Assembly: GCA_009801015.1 (NCBI GenBank)
Contig: VHZZ01003775.1
Coordinates: 38,731 to 61,037, forward strand
Direction of reading: 5' to 3'
DNA: 22,307 bases
Source: Silene noctiflora
Taxonomy: Eukaryota > Streptophyta > Magnoliopsida > Caryophyllales > Caryophyllaceae
The notes under the pieces were generated by a model. It saw nothing but the letters and a program-made list of their open reading frames with translations, was not told where the DNA came from and searched no databases. Shown here in pieces: positions 1-9,106 of this stretch. The position numbers and the translations under genes are program-made. Position 1 is the first letter of the stretch. Each line of letters begins with the position of its first letter.

Positions 1-591
1 TTCTATATTGTTTTTCGTTTATGACCATAAATCGCAGGACAAATTTACGTTATAGTCCTTAAATTTTAGGGTTTTATACGGATATTACCCTTTAAATTGG
101 TCACCAAAAGGCGGCTTATATAGTGAGTAATTACTGAATTACAGAATTATGTCAAAACAATAATAGCATAATCAGTTATAAACCGTAACTCATTGTGTAA
201 TTATGAAGGGATATACATCTTAACAGACAAATACTTCGTAAAAGATAGTTCCATAATATCTAATTGCCTATAATTTAATCATGTTATTTGGAGATCTTAC
301 CCACAACCAAATTTATAAAAGTGCTAAAACACTAACCAACCAATGAATGAATTAATGGCAAACAAAATACATAGCTAAAAGCTAATTACAAAGCAGCCTT
401 GATATACAATTCACCAATTCTGTCAGTTTATAGCACAATGAAATTGGATGTGCCGCACAGAATTATGTTACTCGTTTATGTGAATTATATGCGAACACCA
501 TATAAGCATTGATTTAATTAATATAAACACACAAAAATATGAAAGCCTAATTTTAAACCAAATTAATCCCAAATAATTTAATATGAAGGTA
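1..591 (-). mobile_element. Internal region of a Copia-type LTR element, partial
   Basis: This stretch lies on the internal side of the primer-binding site and LTR at 592-1056, so by position it should be the untranslated leader of a minus-strand LTR retroelement. It is AT-rich. I found no long reading frame and no recognisable gag, protease, integrase or reverse transcriptase motif. The second LTR is not in the window, so the element either continues beyond base 1 or has been truncated. The assignment rests on the neighbouring PBS and LTR, not on anything diagnostic in this segment itself. Confidence 0.4.
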
Positions 592-603
592 GGTCTGATA
601 CCA
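592..603 (-). other. Primer-binding site of the LTR element (initiator tRNA-Met type)
   Basis: On the minus strand these 12 bases read TGGTATCAGACC, one base off TGGTATCAGAGC, the usual complement of the initiator tRNA-Met 3' end in plant Copia elements. It sits two bases (AG on the minus strand) inside the LTR end TCTAACA, which is the expected geometry. This site fixes the element's orientation and shows the LTR is not a clean solo LTR. Confidence 0.65.
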
Positions 604-605
604 CT

Positions 606-1056
606 TGTTAGATTTAATCCGAATAGAGACCATAACTTCACACTAAATTACTCGGTATAAACTGTAGAGCGGAAGCGTATCTGATTACATGACGAAAGGT
701 AGGGATGAACCGCCTGAAGGGACGGTCTTCGAATTAGGTCTTCTAGCAGACACACATAGCGACATGATCTCTCTACTGATGGATGCGGAGAGATTAAGTT
801 ATTGTGTGCTACTAGAGACCATCACCCAGGTAACTTCTCCTTACTCTAATACGCCCATCATGCATTAGAAACCTAATGGGTATCTACACAATTAAGATAT
901 CTGGCCCATACTTTATAAGACGTAATTAATTATGCCCGTATTATATATCATCCGGATGGATCACTATATTGGGCTAAACATAAACGATAGCAAACAAATA
1001 CAACCAGTATAATGGTGTGTCCACATAAATAGTATTTGACCCAATATATTCTTACA
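606..1056 (-). mobile_element. Copia-type 5' LTR (about 451 bp)
   Basis: Read on the minus strand the repeat starts TGTAAGAATATATTGG and ends TAAATCTAACA, giving the TG...CA ends and imperfect terminal inverted repeats expected of an LTR (TGTTAGA against TGTAAGA). A TATAAAG box preceded by an AT-rich stretch lies inside, plausibly the element's promoter, and the primer-binding site follows the CA end. No second copy is visible, so LTR-LTR divergence and the target-site duplication cannot be read. The outer flank at 1057 begins CAACC. Superfamily assignment comes from the PBS type and LTR length and is not certain. Confidence 0.6.
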
Positions 1057-1490
1057 CAACCGTCTTAAAAAGGGAGGCTTACTTTTTAATATAATTACTA
1101 CGTATATATTAATTAATAAAATATATAACAATATGTGGAAAACAGTTTTTGTGTAGCGAATTTCCTTGGTATTTATATCCGTTTAAATTAAAGCCGCCGG
1201 TGATTTCCTTGTAACACGATTCATTTAACATAATATTAGCATAAGATCGTCTTACTTGTTACGGAGTACAAGAGACTAATAGTTGCGTAGAAGAGGAAGG
1301 ATGAAGAGTCTTTGAAAGAGCAGCGTATATGTTTGATAATTCCGGTCAGTTGTTGTGGTGCGAAAATCCCGCAGGAAATCTTCAAACATTATTATTTCTT
1401 CTTAAATACCAATCATTAATAGGCTAGAGCAATGTATCATGTATGTTACGGTCATAGGACGTACTTAATTTATATCACAAATTCTCATTG
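1057..1490. other. Intergenic, no gene seen
   Basis: AT-rich sequence between the LTR and the foldback MITE. It contains two copies of the short motif (A/G)(A/C)CCGTCTTA or its variant (1058-1067 and 1245-1254), the second within the near-palindrome TAAGATCGTCTTA. An ACGGAGTAC motif lies at about 1262-1270. I see no open reading frame, tRNA or other RNA gene. Confidence 0.5.
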
Positions 1491-1643
1491 AAGACGGACA
1501 CTATCCGTCACAAATTGAAGACGAATAGTGCTCCTCTCACAATATGCAAGTGACACTACCCATTGGATGCTCCATTTTACCCCACTTGACTTATTGTGTG
1601 AGGGACACTATCCGTCTTCAACTGTCCGTCACAAGCAAGACGC
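1491..1643. mobile_element. Foldback MITE with long imperfect inverted arms
   Basis: The arms 1507-1552 and 1583-1631 are inverted copies of each other with scattered mismatches; both carry TTGAAGACG(A/G)ATAGTG followed by a CTCACA(C)AATA block. Each arm also contains the small motif GACGGA / TCCGTC, for example the hairpin 1493-1509. The unpaired centre is about 30 bases. It has no coding capacity. The long foldback and lack of coding sequence identify a non-autonomous inverted-repeat element; I cannot name the superfamily because the exact ends and target duplication are unclear. Confidence 0.6.
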
Positions 1644-2940
1644 TTTGAATTTATAGTTGGTGTATCATAGATTATGTACACTTAATCAACTGCAATAATC
1701 CTTTATAATTGATGTTTTAACAGTACGATTTTCTTAATGTACTCCGTAATACGGTTTACTTTTTTCCTATGTATATTACAGTTTGATCATTGTTGTTAAA
1801 AAAAAAAAGAAAAAAAAAATCCTCACAAAAGTCACAAGACCTAAGTTTTTTTTATTTTAAATTAAATGACTTAGTTTGTTAATGAATTCATGTTCTAAAA
1901 GTTTTGTCACTTCAAGCTTGATAGACCGTCTCATATAAGAATGGAAAATGAGTTAGAGTCACCGGGTAACACTTAATCTCGACGCCACCCTATAAGAATT
2001 AGTGAAAATGTTGAACAATGACTTAAACACCAAAAGCAAACCAAAATGACTAAATTGAATTTGGTCGTATCCTAAATGATATGTTAACTGTAAACCCAAA
2101 AATAATATGACACGTAACGACTCAACGGAAATCTAATTAGTTGACCCGTTTATCAAGTCTGTTATCGTCCAAGTTGGATAAGATATATAAACAAGTTAAT
2201 TGCAAGTTATTAGCGACATTCTAAACTCTATAAACAAACTCAATGTTGGAAAATACTAAGACGGGGTCGTCGTAATTGTCTACGCGTATTCGTGTAAGAT
2301 AGTTCGTAGAGCAAGCAACAAGAATACGTGCTCCACAATTCATGATATGCCACTCTTGTGTTCACTCCGTGATTAGTCTAATGACCTATAGCCGAGTTTA
2401 AAAACATAAATTCGAGATATTTCATATGTCAAGTTCGTAATTTCATATGACGTATAATTTACGAGTAACACTCCACCGTGTTGGATTGTTGTTAGATTAA
2501 AATAATCAGGTAATATTATATCATGCCGAATATTAAAATTTTGGAAATTTTTAATTATAAAACTTTGTTGGACTTTTTTAGTTTGTCATATAAAATTATT
2601 AAAATTATTAGTTCGCTTTTGGCAGGTTTTCTCCCCTGTAACTGCCAATATTGGCTCCGTCACTGTTAATTTGAGTAATTTGAGTGAGATAGAGGTGATT
2701 GCTTTGCTTAGAAATTTGTATCCCTACTATAAATGGATGAAGTTTCATCATCGTATTTTTGATATCTTAGGAAAGATCCGTTGACCTCCAGTAAACGTAT
2801 TGGGCCATAGAAATGGAAAAGTGGGCCCAACTTCTATTAATAGGGCTTGTTGACCCAATTTTACAACGGGCTTCAATATTTCTATTTTGCTTTTTATTCG
2901 GCTTTTATTAGTGGGAGGGCCGTAATAGATTTATAGAGAT
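1644..2940. other. Intergenic, no gene seen
   Basis: AT-rich, with homopolymer runs near 1798-1820 and a GACCGTCTCATATAAG motif at 1924-1939 that recurs near 12209. From about 2800 the composition changes and TGGGCC-type sites appear (2801-2806 and 2822-2829). No reading frame of coding character is seen on either strand. Confidence 0.5.
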
Positions 2941-2944
2941 CTGA

Positions 2945-3092
2945 CCATGATTAGCTCATTTCAATTCAGTTCAGCTATATTGAGCTCATCTCTTCACAAA
3001 TTAGGTTTTACTTCAGCTCCATTTAATTCTGCTCAACTCAATTCAATTCAGTTTAGTTCAGTCTAGCTCCGCTCCATTCAATTTAATTCTTG
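2945..3092. repeat. Degenerate TTCAG/AGCTC pentamer-rich repeat, copy 1
   Basis: The stretch is built from loosely repeated units such as TTCAATTCAGTTCAGCT and AGCTCCGCTCCATTCAATT. Similar tracts recur at 4923-5107 (opposite orientation), 8655-8695 and 10008-10117, so it is a dispersed repeat and not a single microsatellite. It is non-coding. Confidence 0.5.
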
Positions 3093-4165
3093 TAGTTGCA
3101 TAATCATTTTTACAGCTGGCAAAAAGAAACCATATGAATCAAAATGTGAACCTGAAGTTTTGATATGCATGGAAGACCTAAAGTTTTGATTATAGTATTG
3201 TGAGCAGGGATATTAACGGATATGACATTAATTAGTGCGTTATCAACGAGGGACAGCACAGTACATAGAGTGTGGAAGGCATGCGCGGCGTTACTCACAT
3301 GAGAATTCATTCTCCATCAACAATTATTTACTAATCATCTAGCTAGCATGGCCAATAATACTTTATTTGATGGTCACTCATTAGATGGTACGACCTTGGT
3401 TACATAATGAGACGTGTTTCGTAGAGCATGAACCACGTGTGAACCCAATCCAATCCAACCCAACCCATAAACCACTACTACCGGTCCAGGCCCATTCTCA
3501 CTCTTCCACGAATATTCTTTCAACATGACTTGTTTCCTAACCTCATTTGACTCTTATCAATAACTTGTTTAAGCTTTTAATGATTGAGATTGAAACTAGC
3601 AAACCACATCCACGTTTGCCACCATTTGACACACTATTTAGTAGATTTCGGTACAAATTGATTGAAAATATCTGAATTCACAAAATTATTAAGAATCAAA
3701 AATACCATCAACAAAATGTTATTACCAAAACAGGAGTATATTGCTAATGCTCTGCCACGTAATCAAGTGAGATTACCTTCGTATGATCTAGTCTAGTATT
3801 TTATGATGAGATCTTTTGTATTTTTTTGGTAAAGAGGAAGTAATAAAAGCGAATATGATATTCTGGATGGTGAGGTAAACGACAAATGATCCACTTACAA
3901 GTTGGGCCATGTCTGACAAAAAAATAAGAATATAAAGATTAAAAGTTTAGAAAGGCCTAGTAATTTGGCCCACATAAATTTATATAGCTGTACTTTTGTT
4001 GTTTGGCCCAAAAAAAAAGGTATCAAATTTGTATGGTTGGTGACCCTTTACTATTCACCAATGCTCTTCTAAGTTCAAAGTCCTTACTCTTTCCTGCCTA
4101 CCTGATTACGTAATTAGTTGCTCATCTTTAGTCGGTATACAAGATTATTGTACACTTTTGACCAA
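3093..4165. other. Intergenic, no gene supported
   Basis: Contains a minus-strand frame of 66 codons at 3110-3310 with no recognisable domain, a short CCAAT/CCAAC run near 3447-3467, and three of the TGGGCC sites listed separately. A G-box core CACGTG lies near 3434-3439. I see no convincing exon or RNA gene. Confidence 0.45.
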
Positions 4166-4166
4166 G

Positions 4167-4169
<3 letters not shown>

Positions 4170-4198
<29 letters not shown>
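4170..4198. repeat. 29-base homopolymer T tract
   Basis: Twenty-nine consecutive T residues follow GACCAAGGAG and precede AAATGC. A tract this long is compatible with the poly(A) tail of a minus-strand retroposed sequence extending to the right, or with simple slippage. I could not find an RNA polymerase III box B or a target-site duplication to support a SINE. Confidence 0.8.
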
Positions 4199-4202
<4 letters not shown>

Positions 4203-4922
4203 GCTAAACATTTTGAAACAAACTTTAGGTCAAAAGTTATTAAAGAGTTATTCATTACCAACAAAGTTGGAAGCATTGAAGAATCACCAATTATATATCG
4301 AATTATATGGTCTCATATCAAGGGTGTAACCAGAAACGAAATTTTAGAATAGAAACTATTCTTCTTTTAATTTAGTATCTATGTTAAAACGACCTAAGTT
4401 TTTGGAAGTTTAAGATTGCAATTGCTATCCCTTGGTACCATGTAGCTCCACGCTTCCACCCTATCTCATCATAAGACCGTCTTAAACAATACTTACAAAT
4501 AACGAATTCAACATGAGACTATGTAGTACAGAAGTATGCCAGAAATGCAATTGAAAATGTACGGTAACCTCATTCAGACCCAAAATCCTAGTTTTTCATA
4601 TGCATGAAATATTAATGAGACTTGTGTTGACTTTTTTTTGTCAACATTAAATATAAATATAAATACTTATTTTATTTTATTTTATTTAGTCATTATGACC
4701 GAAGAAGTAGACAAAATAAAGAAACGAACACGGAGTGTTAAAAAAGTGACATGTGGCCCATTTGATGAAGTGCCACTTTTATAACCCACTAACGTAAAAG
4801 TGGGCCAACTCCAGCCAAAAGTATTAACCTATCAATTGGCAAAGACTATGGGCCTAACCTTTTTTAAATCTTAATAATATTCTTCTCATTTTTGTTATCT
4901 TTATTCTAGAAACTAAATTTTT
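4199..4922. other. Intergenic, no gene seen
   Basis: AT-rich. It includes the perfect small palindrome TAAGACCGTCTTA at 4472-4484, a GTTGAC/GTCAAC inverted pair around an eight-T loop near 4626-4645, and a short (TTTTA)n microsatellite at about 4667-4688. The last three TGGGCC sites of the cluster lie here. Confidence 0.5.
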
Positions 4923-5107
4923 TTGAAAGAAATTGAATTGAATCGAATGAATCGGAGCTGTGTTGAATGAAATTGAAGAAAAACGTTAATTTGTGTAAAT
5001 ATGAGTTTAATTGAACTAAATTAAAATAAATAAAGTTGAATTTAACTAAATAGAGTTGGGTTAAGTTAACTGAAATGAGTTAAAATTAAACAAAAAAAGG
5101 GCCTTAA
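4923..5107. repeat. Degenerate pentamer-rich repeat, copy 2 (inverted relative to copy 1)
   Basis: Units such as GAATTGAATCGAATGAAT and GAGTTGGGTTAAGTTAACTG run through this tract. Its complement resembles the TTCAG/AGCTC tracts elsewhere in the window. The right edge ends AAAAAAAGGGCC, whose complement GGCCCTTTTTTT resembles the left terminus GGCCCTGTTTTTTCC of the copy at 10008, which suggests a shared transposon end. Confidence 0.4.
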
Positions 5108-5728
5108 AATCGATCATGTTGTGAGAAAAACCCTAAAAACAATTATAAATTTTAATCACAAGTATAATATTAGAATCATAAATTTATGAGTTTATAATGC
5201 CTTTTCTTGTCTTATTTTATCAATGTCAAAAATTTTATTATACTTTTTTTGATTCACTAATACTTATGGCGATTAAAATAGTATTCAGAAAAATGAAAAC
5301 ATAATATACGAAATGATGAGAAGAACTATCACCCCATAATTTCATGTAAAAGGACTTTTACTTTATTAGGGATACTATTGACTAATTACTTTAGAAAAGT
5401 TTGTTTTAGAAACCACGCTATAATTTTATTGCAATAACTTTTAAATCAGTAAATCTCGTATATGATGGTCCTATAACATAGGCTTAGGCTAAATAAAAGA
5501 ATAAACCAAATTAATCCCACTATATTCTAATTTAGTTTGAGAACGTATTATTTAAAATGATTACCTATATATTTAAATTTGTCAGTTATTAATATAAAAT
5601 ATTAGATTATTAAAATAAATATGTATTTTACATATTTTTGTAACTATACATAATTAGGCTTATTATTATTTGTTTGGTATCATGCATAAGACTATCTTAG
5701 GTCACAATTTATGCTTTTATATTAACCA
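5108..5728. other. Intergenic upstream of the kinase gene, no gene seen
   Basis: Very AT-rich sequence with no coding signal. The near-palindrome TAAGACTATCTTA at 5687-5699 belongs to the same small-palindrome family as 1243-1255 and 4472-4484. The distal part of the kinase promoter presumably lies here, but I see no distinctive element. Confidence 0.45.
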
Positions 5729-5752
5729 TTTTTTTTTTTAAAAAAAAAAAAA
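5729..5752. promoter_or_regulatory. T11-A13 tract upstream of the kinase
   Basis: Eleven T followed directly by thirteen A, a self-complementary block about 220 bases before the kinase start codon. Poly(dA:dT) blocks tend to exclude nucleosomes, so a role in keeping the proximal promoter open is plausible; this is inference from composition only. No convincing TATA box could be fixed between here and the start codon. The leader 5900-5960 is rich in CA (ACAAACACAAGACAACAC), typical of plant 5' untranslated regions. Confidence 0.35.
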
Positions 5753-5973
5753 TTATTGGATGGTCTACCTTACTTAAAGAGACCTAAACACAAAGGAGTC
5801 CACAAACCCATTTCCCACTCTTACCTTTTTAAATGCATTATCATCATACCATAAATTGCTTAGACTCCAAGCTCCTCTTTCAAATAGGTCTAGTTATTTT
5901 CCATCAAACACAAACAAACACAAGACAACACAAAACACAACCAAAATCTCCCTTTGGTTTCCACAAAAAAATT

Positions 5974-8435
5974 ATGGCACTCAAAATGGCCATATGTTGC
6001 TTCACTAATACTTTAGAAAACAAAGATGAAGTTGTACATCCTAAGCAATCATCATCATCTCTTTCTCCTCAAAGATTATCCTTTGTAGGTGTAAGTAGTA
6101 ACCTTGGCTCTCAATTCACCATAGATGATCTCTCGAATTCGATACCGGGTTCAAATCTTCATGTTTTTAGCCATGATGAGCTTAGGTTGATCACTAACAA
6201 CTTCTCCTCTAACAATTTCCTTGGAGGTGGAGGCTTTGGTGCTGTGTATAAAGGTTTTATAGGTGATCAAGTTCGGCCCGGGTTAGAGGCCCAATTTGTA
6301 GCCGTTAAGGTCTTGGATTTAGAAGGAACTCAAGGCCATAAAGAGTGGTTGGTAAGTGACTGCTATAGTCAGTGCGCACTCAAATTAACGACAGTTTTTC
6401 AAATGTCATCTAGCTGCTTACGTTTTATAAAAATATTAAACGTAAACAGCTAGCTAATAAATAGAGAGGAAGTTTGTGAAACGGATCCAGTCAGCTCATC
6501 TATTAGAGAGCTGGGTCCGTTTTATAATAATGAATCATACAACCGTCTTATACGATAATTTACACTAAAAATAATCTAATTGATTTATTTGAAATAAATT
6601 TGTTGTAGGCTGAAGTGATATACCTTGGGCAATTAAGACATCCACATTTGGTGAAACTCTTTGGTTATTCATGTGAAAATGATCAAAGGCTCTTGGTGTA
6701 CGAGTACATGGCTAGGGGCAATTTGGACAAACAACTTTTTAGCAGTAAGTATATGCTTTCTTTTTTCATACAAGAAACATGGAGCAAATTGCAAAAAAAA
6801 TTGTTACTTTATTTTTATCTTTTTTTCTTTATGCTAAAATTCCAATTTTACCCCCCACCAACCTCAATTTAGCCTTTAATTTTATGAAATGTGAATGCAG
6901 GGCATTCTGTTACTTTGCCATGGTTGACAAGAATCAAAATTGCCTTAGAAGCTGCAAAAGGCCTTGCTTATCTCCATGATCTTAATAAACCGGTCATTTT
7001 TCGAGATTTCAAGGGTGCAAATATTTTACTCGATTCTGTAAGCTATAATCGTTCGATCATTTCTTTATGTTTTCCTTATTTGGGTCTCATCACGCTCAGA
7101 CTCTCAGCTATTTATTTATGTTTTAGGTAGGTAGAAATTGTTTTTTCTTTCTCACCATGCATGTTGCTTTTTCACTTTCTGTATTTTTTTATGCATATCC
7201 GAGGCTTGCCTTGCCTTGCCCTTCCTGCCGCCAAAAGCAAATGTAAAAGAAAATAATGACTAGAAGTATTAAATTAAATTATTCATTTAATTTTTTTTTT
7301 TTTTTTTTAAATTCCATAAATGTTTGTCATATAGGGAGTCTAACATTTTGTTTACATGTATTATGTAGAACTATACAGCAAAATTATCAGACTTTGGGTT
7401 TGCTAGAGATGGACCAGAAGAAGATAAGAGTCACATTTCTACCAAAAACATTGTGGGCACCAATGGTTATGCAGCACCTGAATATATTATGACCGGTAAT
7501 TTATCGATCCAAATGTTACGTGCTATGTCGCTCAGACTCGACTATAAATAATGATTGTGCACTAGACTATGTTTTTAAAGTTTCCAATTATTTACGTACG
7601 ACTTAGAAAAAAATTGATAGTCCACCAAGCACTATACTACATCTTTTCCGTTTTTCCGGGTTAAAAGAGTTAAAAAGGTAATTCTGATGTTGTCGGGTTT
7701 ACACTTATGTTTCATAAGTACAAAGTGCTAATCAAAGAAAATGGTTGTTTTGATGTTGTCCAGTTTTGAACATAGGTTATAAATATTAGTGATTTTATAA
7801 GCTAAATTAACTGACATCTACATTTACCAGGTCATTTGACGACAATGAGTGACGTATATAGCTACGGAGTAGTCCTATTAGAGCTACTAACAGGCCGTAA
7901 AGCCTTGGACAAGATGAGACCCAAGAAAGAGCAAAACTTAGTAGACTTTGCTAGGCCACAACTGAAAGACCCTCGCAAAATCGAAAGTCTAATGGATCCA
8001 AGACTCGAGGGAGAATACTCAGTCGAGGGGTCGAAAATCGCAGCAATGTTGGCATACAAATGCCTTAGTCGACATGCGAAATCAAGGCCGAGAATGAGCG
8101 CTGTGATCAAAGTGTTGGAACCGCTTTTGGAGCTCAAGGACATGCCTAATGTAGGGTACTTTGTGTATGTTGCACCTAATGAAGGTCATGTGAATAGCAA
8201 CAAGAAGCAAGTATTGTGTGATGGTAAAAAGAAAGAGGAAGATTCAACTGTTGAAGTAGATAATAATGTAAATGGTGAAAAGGTGAAAAATAATGTGAAT
8301 GGTGAAAGGGTAAATAATATGAATGGTGAAAAGGTAGAAAATGAGAAGAGACAGAGGAAAAGAGATGAAAGAAGAACATTAAGATCGGTTGCGGTTCACT
8401 CCGATACTGCTCTATACAAAGTCCGTCATGATTAA
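5974..8435 (+). CDS. Receptor-like cytoplasmic kinase, subfamily VII (RIPK/PBL/ARSK1-like), 5 exons
   Basis: Ser/Thr kinase that in this family acts beneath membrane immune or growth receptors and is phosphorylated by them. Exons: 5974-6351, 6609-6744, 6901-7037, 7369-7495, 7831-8435. All four introns are GT-AG, and the joined frame is 1383 bases, 460 aa. Visible parts: Cys8-Cys9 near the N-terminus (possible S-acylation; no Met-Gly myristoylation signal); glycine loop GGGGFG at 84-89; ATP lysine in VAVK, K112; helix C glutamate about E128; catalytic RDFKGAN at 206-212 (D207, so an RD kinase); DFG at 225-227; GYAAPEY near 250-256. The tail ends with HSDTALYK, as I recall from RIPK-like proteins, after a basic [10 protein letters not shown] at 432-441. 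Oddities: GGGGFG instead of the usual GEGGFG, one extra residue before the P+1 loop (STKNIVGT), and an Asn-rich repeat in the tail. Start chosen at 5974 because the upstream in-frame ATG (5833) lies in leader-like sequence. The kinase looks catalytically intact. Subfamily VII is secure; the exact orthologue is not. Confidence 0.93.
6411..6452 (+). repeat. Short hairpin in kinase intron 1
   Basis: Arms 6411-6429 and 6434-6452 pair at 17 of 19 positions around a four-base AAAA loop. The left arm starts TAGCTGCTTACG and the right arm ends CGTAAACAGCTA. It lies about 60 bases after the splice donor. It is too short for a typical plant microRNA precursor and is more likely a relic of a tiny inverted-repeat element. 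Confidence 0.6.
6481..6520 (+). repeat. Second hairpin in kinase intron 1
   Basis: ACGGATC and CAGCTC on the left (6481-6497, separated by a four-base bulge) pair with GAGCTG and GGTCCGT on the right (6508-6520), with one G-U pair. It follows the first hairpin after 28 bases, and an AACCGTCTTA motif lies just beyond at 6541-6550. Confidence 0.5.
8262..8339 (+). repeat. In-frame tandem repeat in the kinase C-terminal tail
   Basis: Three imperfect copies of a 24-27 base unit encode [17 protein letters not shown] and NNMNGEKVE (residues 404-429). All copies keep the reading frame. The stretch is Asn-, Glu- and Lys-rich and likely disordered. It lies between the kinase domain and the basic conserved tail. 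Confidence 0.85.
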
Positions 8436-8573
8436 ATGGAACAGATGAAGTATTATTTATTATTAGTTTGTGTTAAATTAAAACTTTCGCCTTGTATATA
8501 TATTTTCAATTTGTTATTATTTGCGTACATGAGCTCACTTGATATCAATTTGAATAATATATGCGAAGTACAT

Positions 8574-8579
8574 AATAAA
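8574..8579 (+). terminator. AATAAA polyadenylation signal for the kinase gene
   Basis: A canonical AATAAA about 139 bases after the stop codon, in AT-rich sequence with T-rich stretches following (near 8625-8640). Plant signals are loose, so cleavage may also use other sites. Confidence 0.45.
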
Positions 8580-9106
8580 CAAGGGTTATTAATTGGATTC
8601 GCTTACCTATCGTGGTAAATTAGATTAATTTTATTTTTGTGGGCATTTGTTTCAAATTGGTTTGATTTAGTTCAGGTTCATTTCAGCTCATTATCATGTT
8701 AATTATGTTTGAGTTGTACGTTTTGAATAGATAATAAGATCAGAAAATTCACGCGGTACTTCCGAGATTTATCGATTTGCATGCACGTGGATCTTAGTTT
8801 GTACTTAGGTAAGTGGATAACGATGATTAGTTTTGAAACTTGCTTAATTTGGAGTAGAAAATAATTTGAAGCCAATAATTGGAAGAAACAATTGTTTAAT
8901 GAAGATTTGTTAGTGGGTGAAAGCTAAGCTACTCTACATAAAGGTAGTTATTACTTCACTCGAAAGAACAATCTTCAAAAAACCTAATCTTAAAACTTGT
9001 GTATAAACTAGAGTATAATATAAGAGATTAATTATAAGTTGATTAGTTATGTCACTCACCTAACAAACATCTTTACCAACAAGATGCCATACTAATTACT
9101 CCTTTC
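8580..9106. other. Intergenic 3' of the kinase, no gene seen
   Basis: AT-rich. A short piece of the TTCAG/AGCTC-type dispersed repeat lies at about 8655-8695 (TTTAGTTCAGGTTCATTTCAG). A G-box core CACGTG lies near 8785-8790. No coding frame of note. Confidence 0.45.

Larger units (their letters stand above)
2801..4854. promoter_or_regulatory. Cluster of eight TGGGCC/GGCCCA (site II-type) motifs
   Basis: TGGGCC or its complement starts at 2801, 2822 (palindromic TGGGCCCA), 3903, 3967, 4005, 4755, 4801 and 4849. In plants TGGGC(C/T) is the site II element bound by TCP factors, typically near transcription starts of ribosomal, mitochondrial and cell-cycle genes. Here no such gene is visible within reach, so the motif is seen but its function is not. 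The cluster could mark an unrecognised transcript or be carried by repeats. Confidence 0.3.

Noticed and set aside
1260..1749. TTACGGAGTAC (1260) and GTACTCCGTAA (1739) as ends of a large Stowaway-like element
   Set aside because: The inverted pair is perfect over 11 bases, but the orientation is the reverse of Stowaway ends (the CTCCG side should face inward from the left), so they are probably separate remnants.
3110..3310. 66-codon minus-strand open frame
   Set aside because: No recognisable domain, no splice or promoter context, and the length is compatible with chance.
5833..5973. In-frame upstream ATG that would add 47 residues to the kinase
   Set aside because: The frame is open, but the extension is encoded by CA-rich leader-like sequence with no domain, and the family starts close to a short N-terminus as at 5974.
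8176..8379. 67-codon minus-strand frame rich in His/Tyr/Phe repeats
   Set aside because: It is the antisense reading of the NNVNGEKV repeat in the kinase tail.
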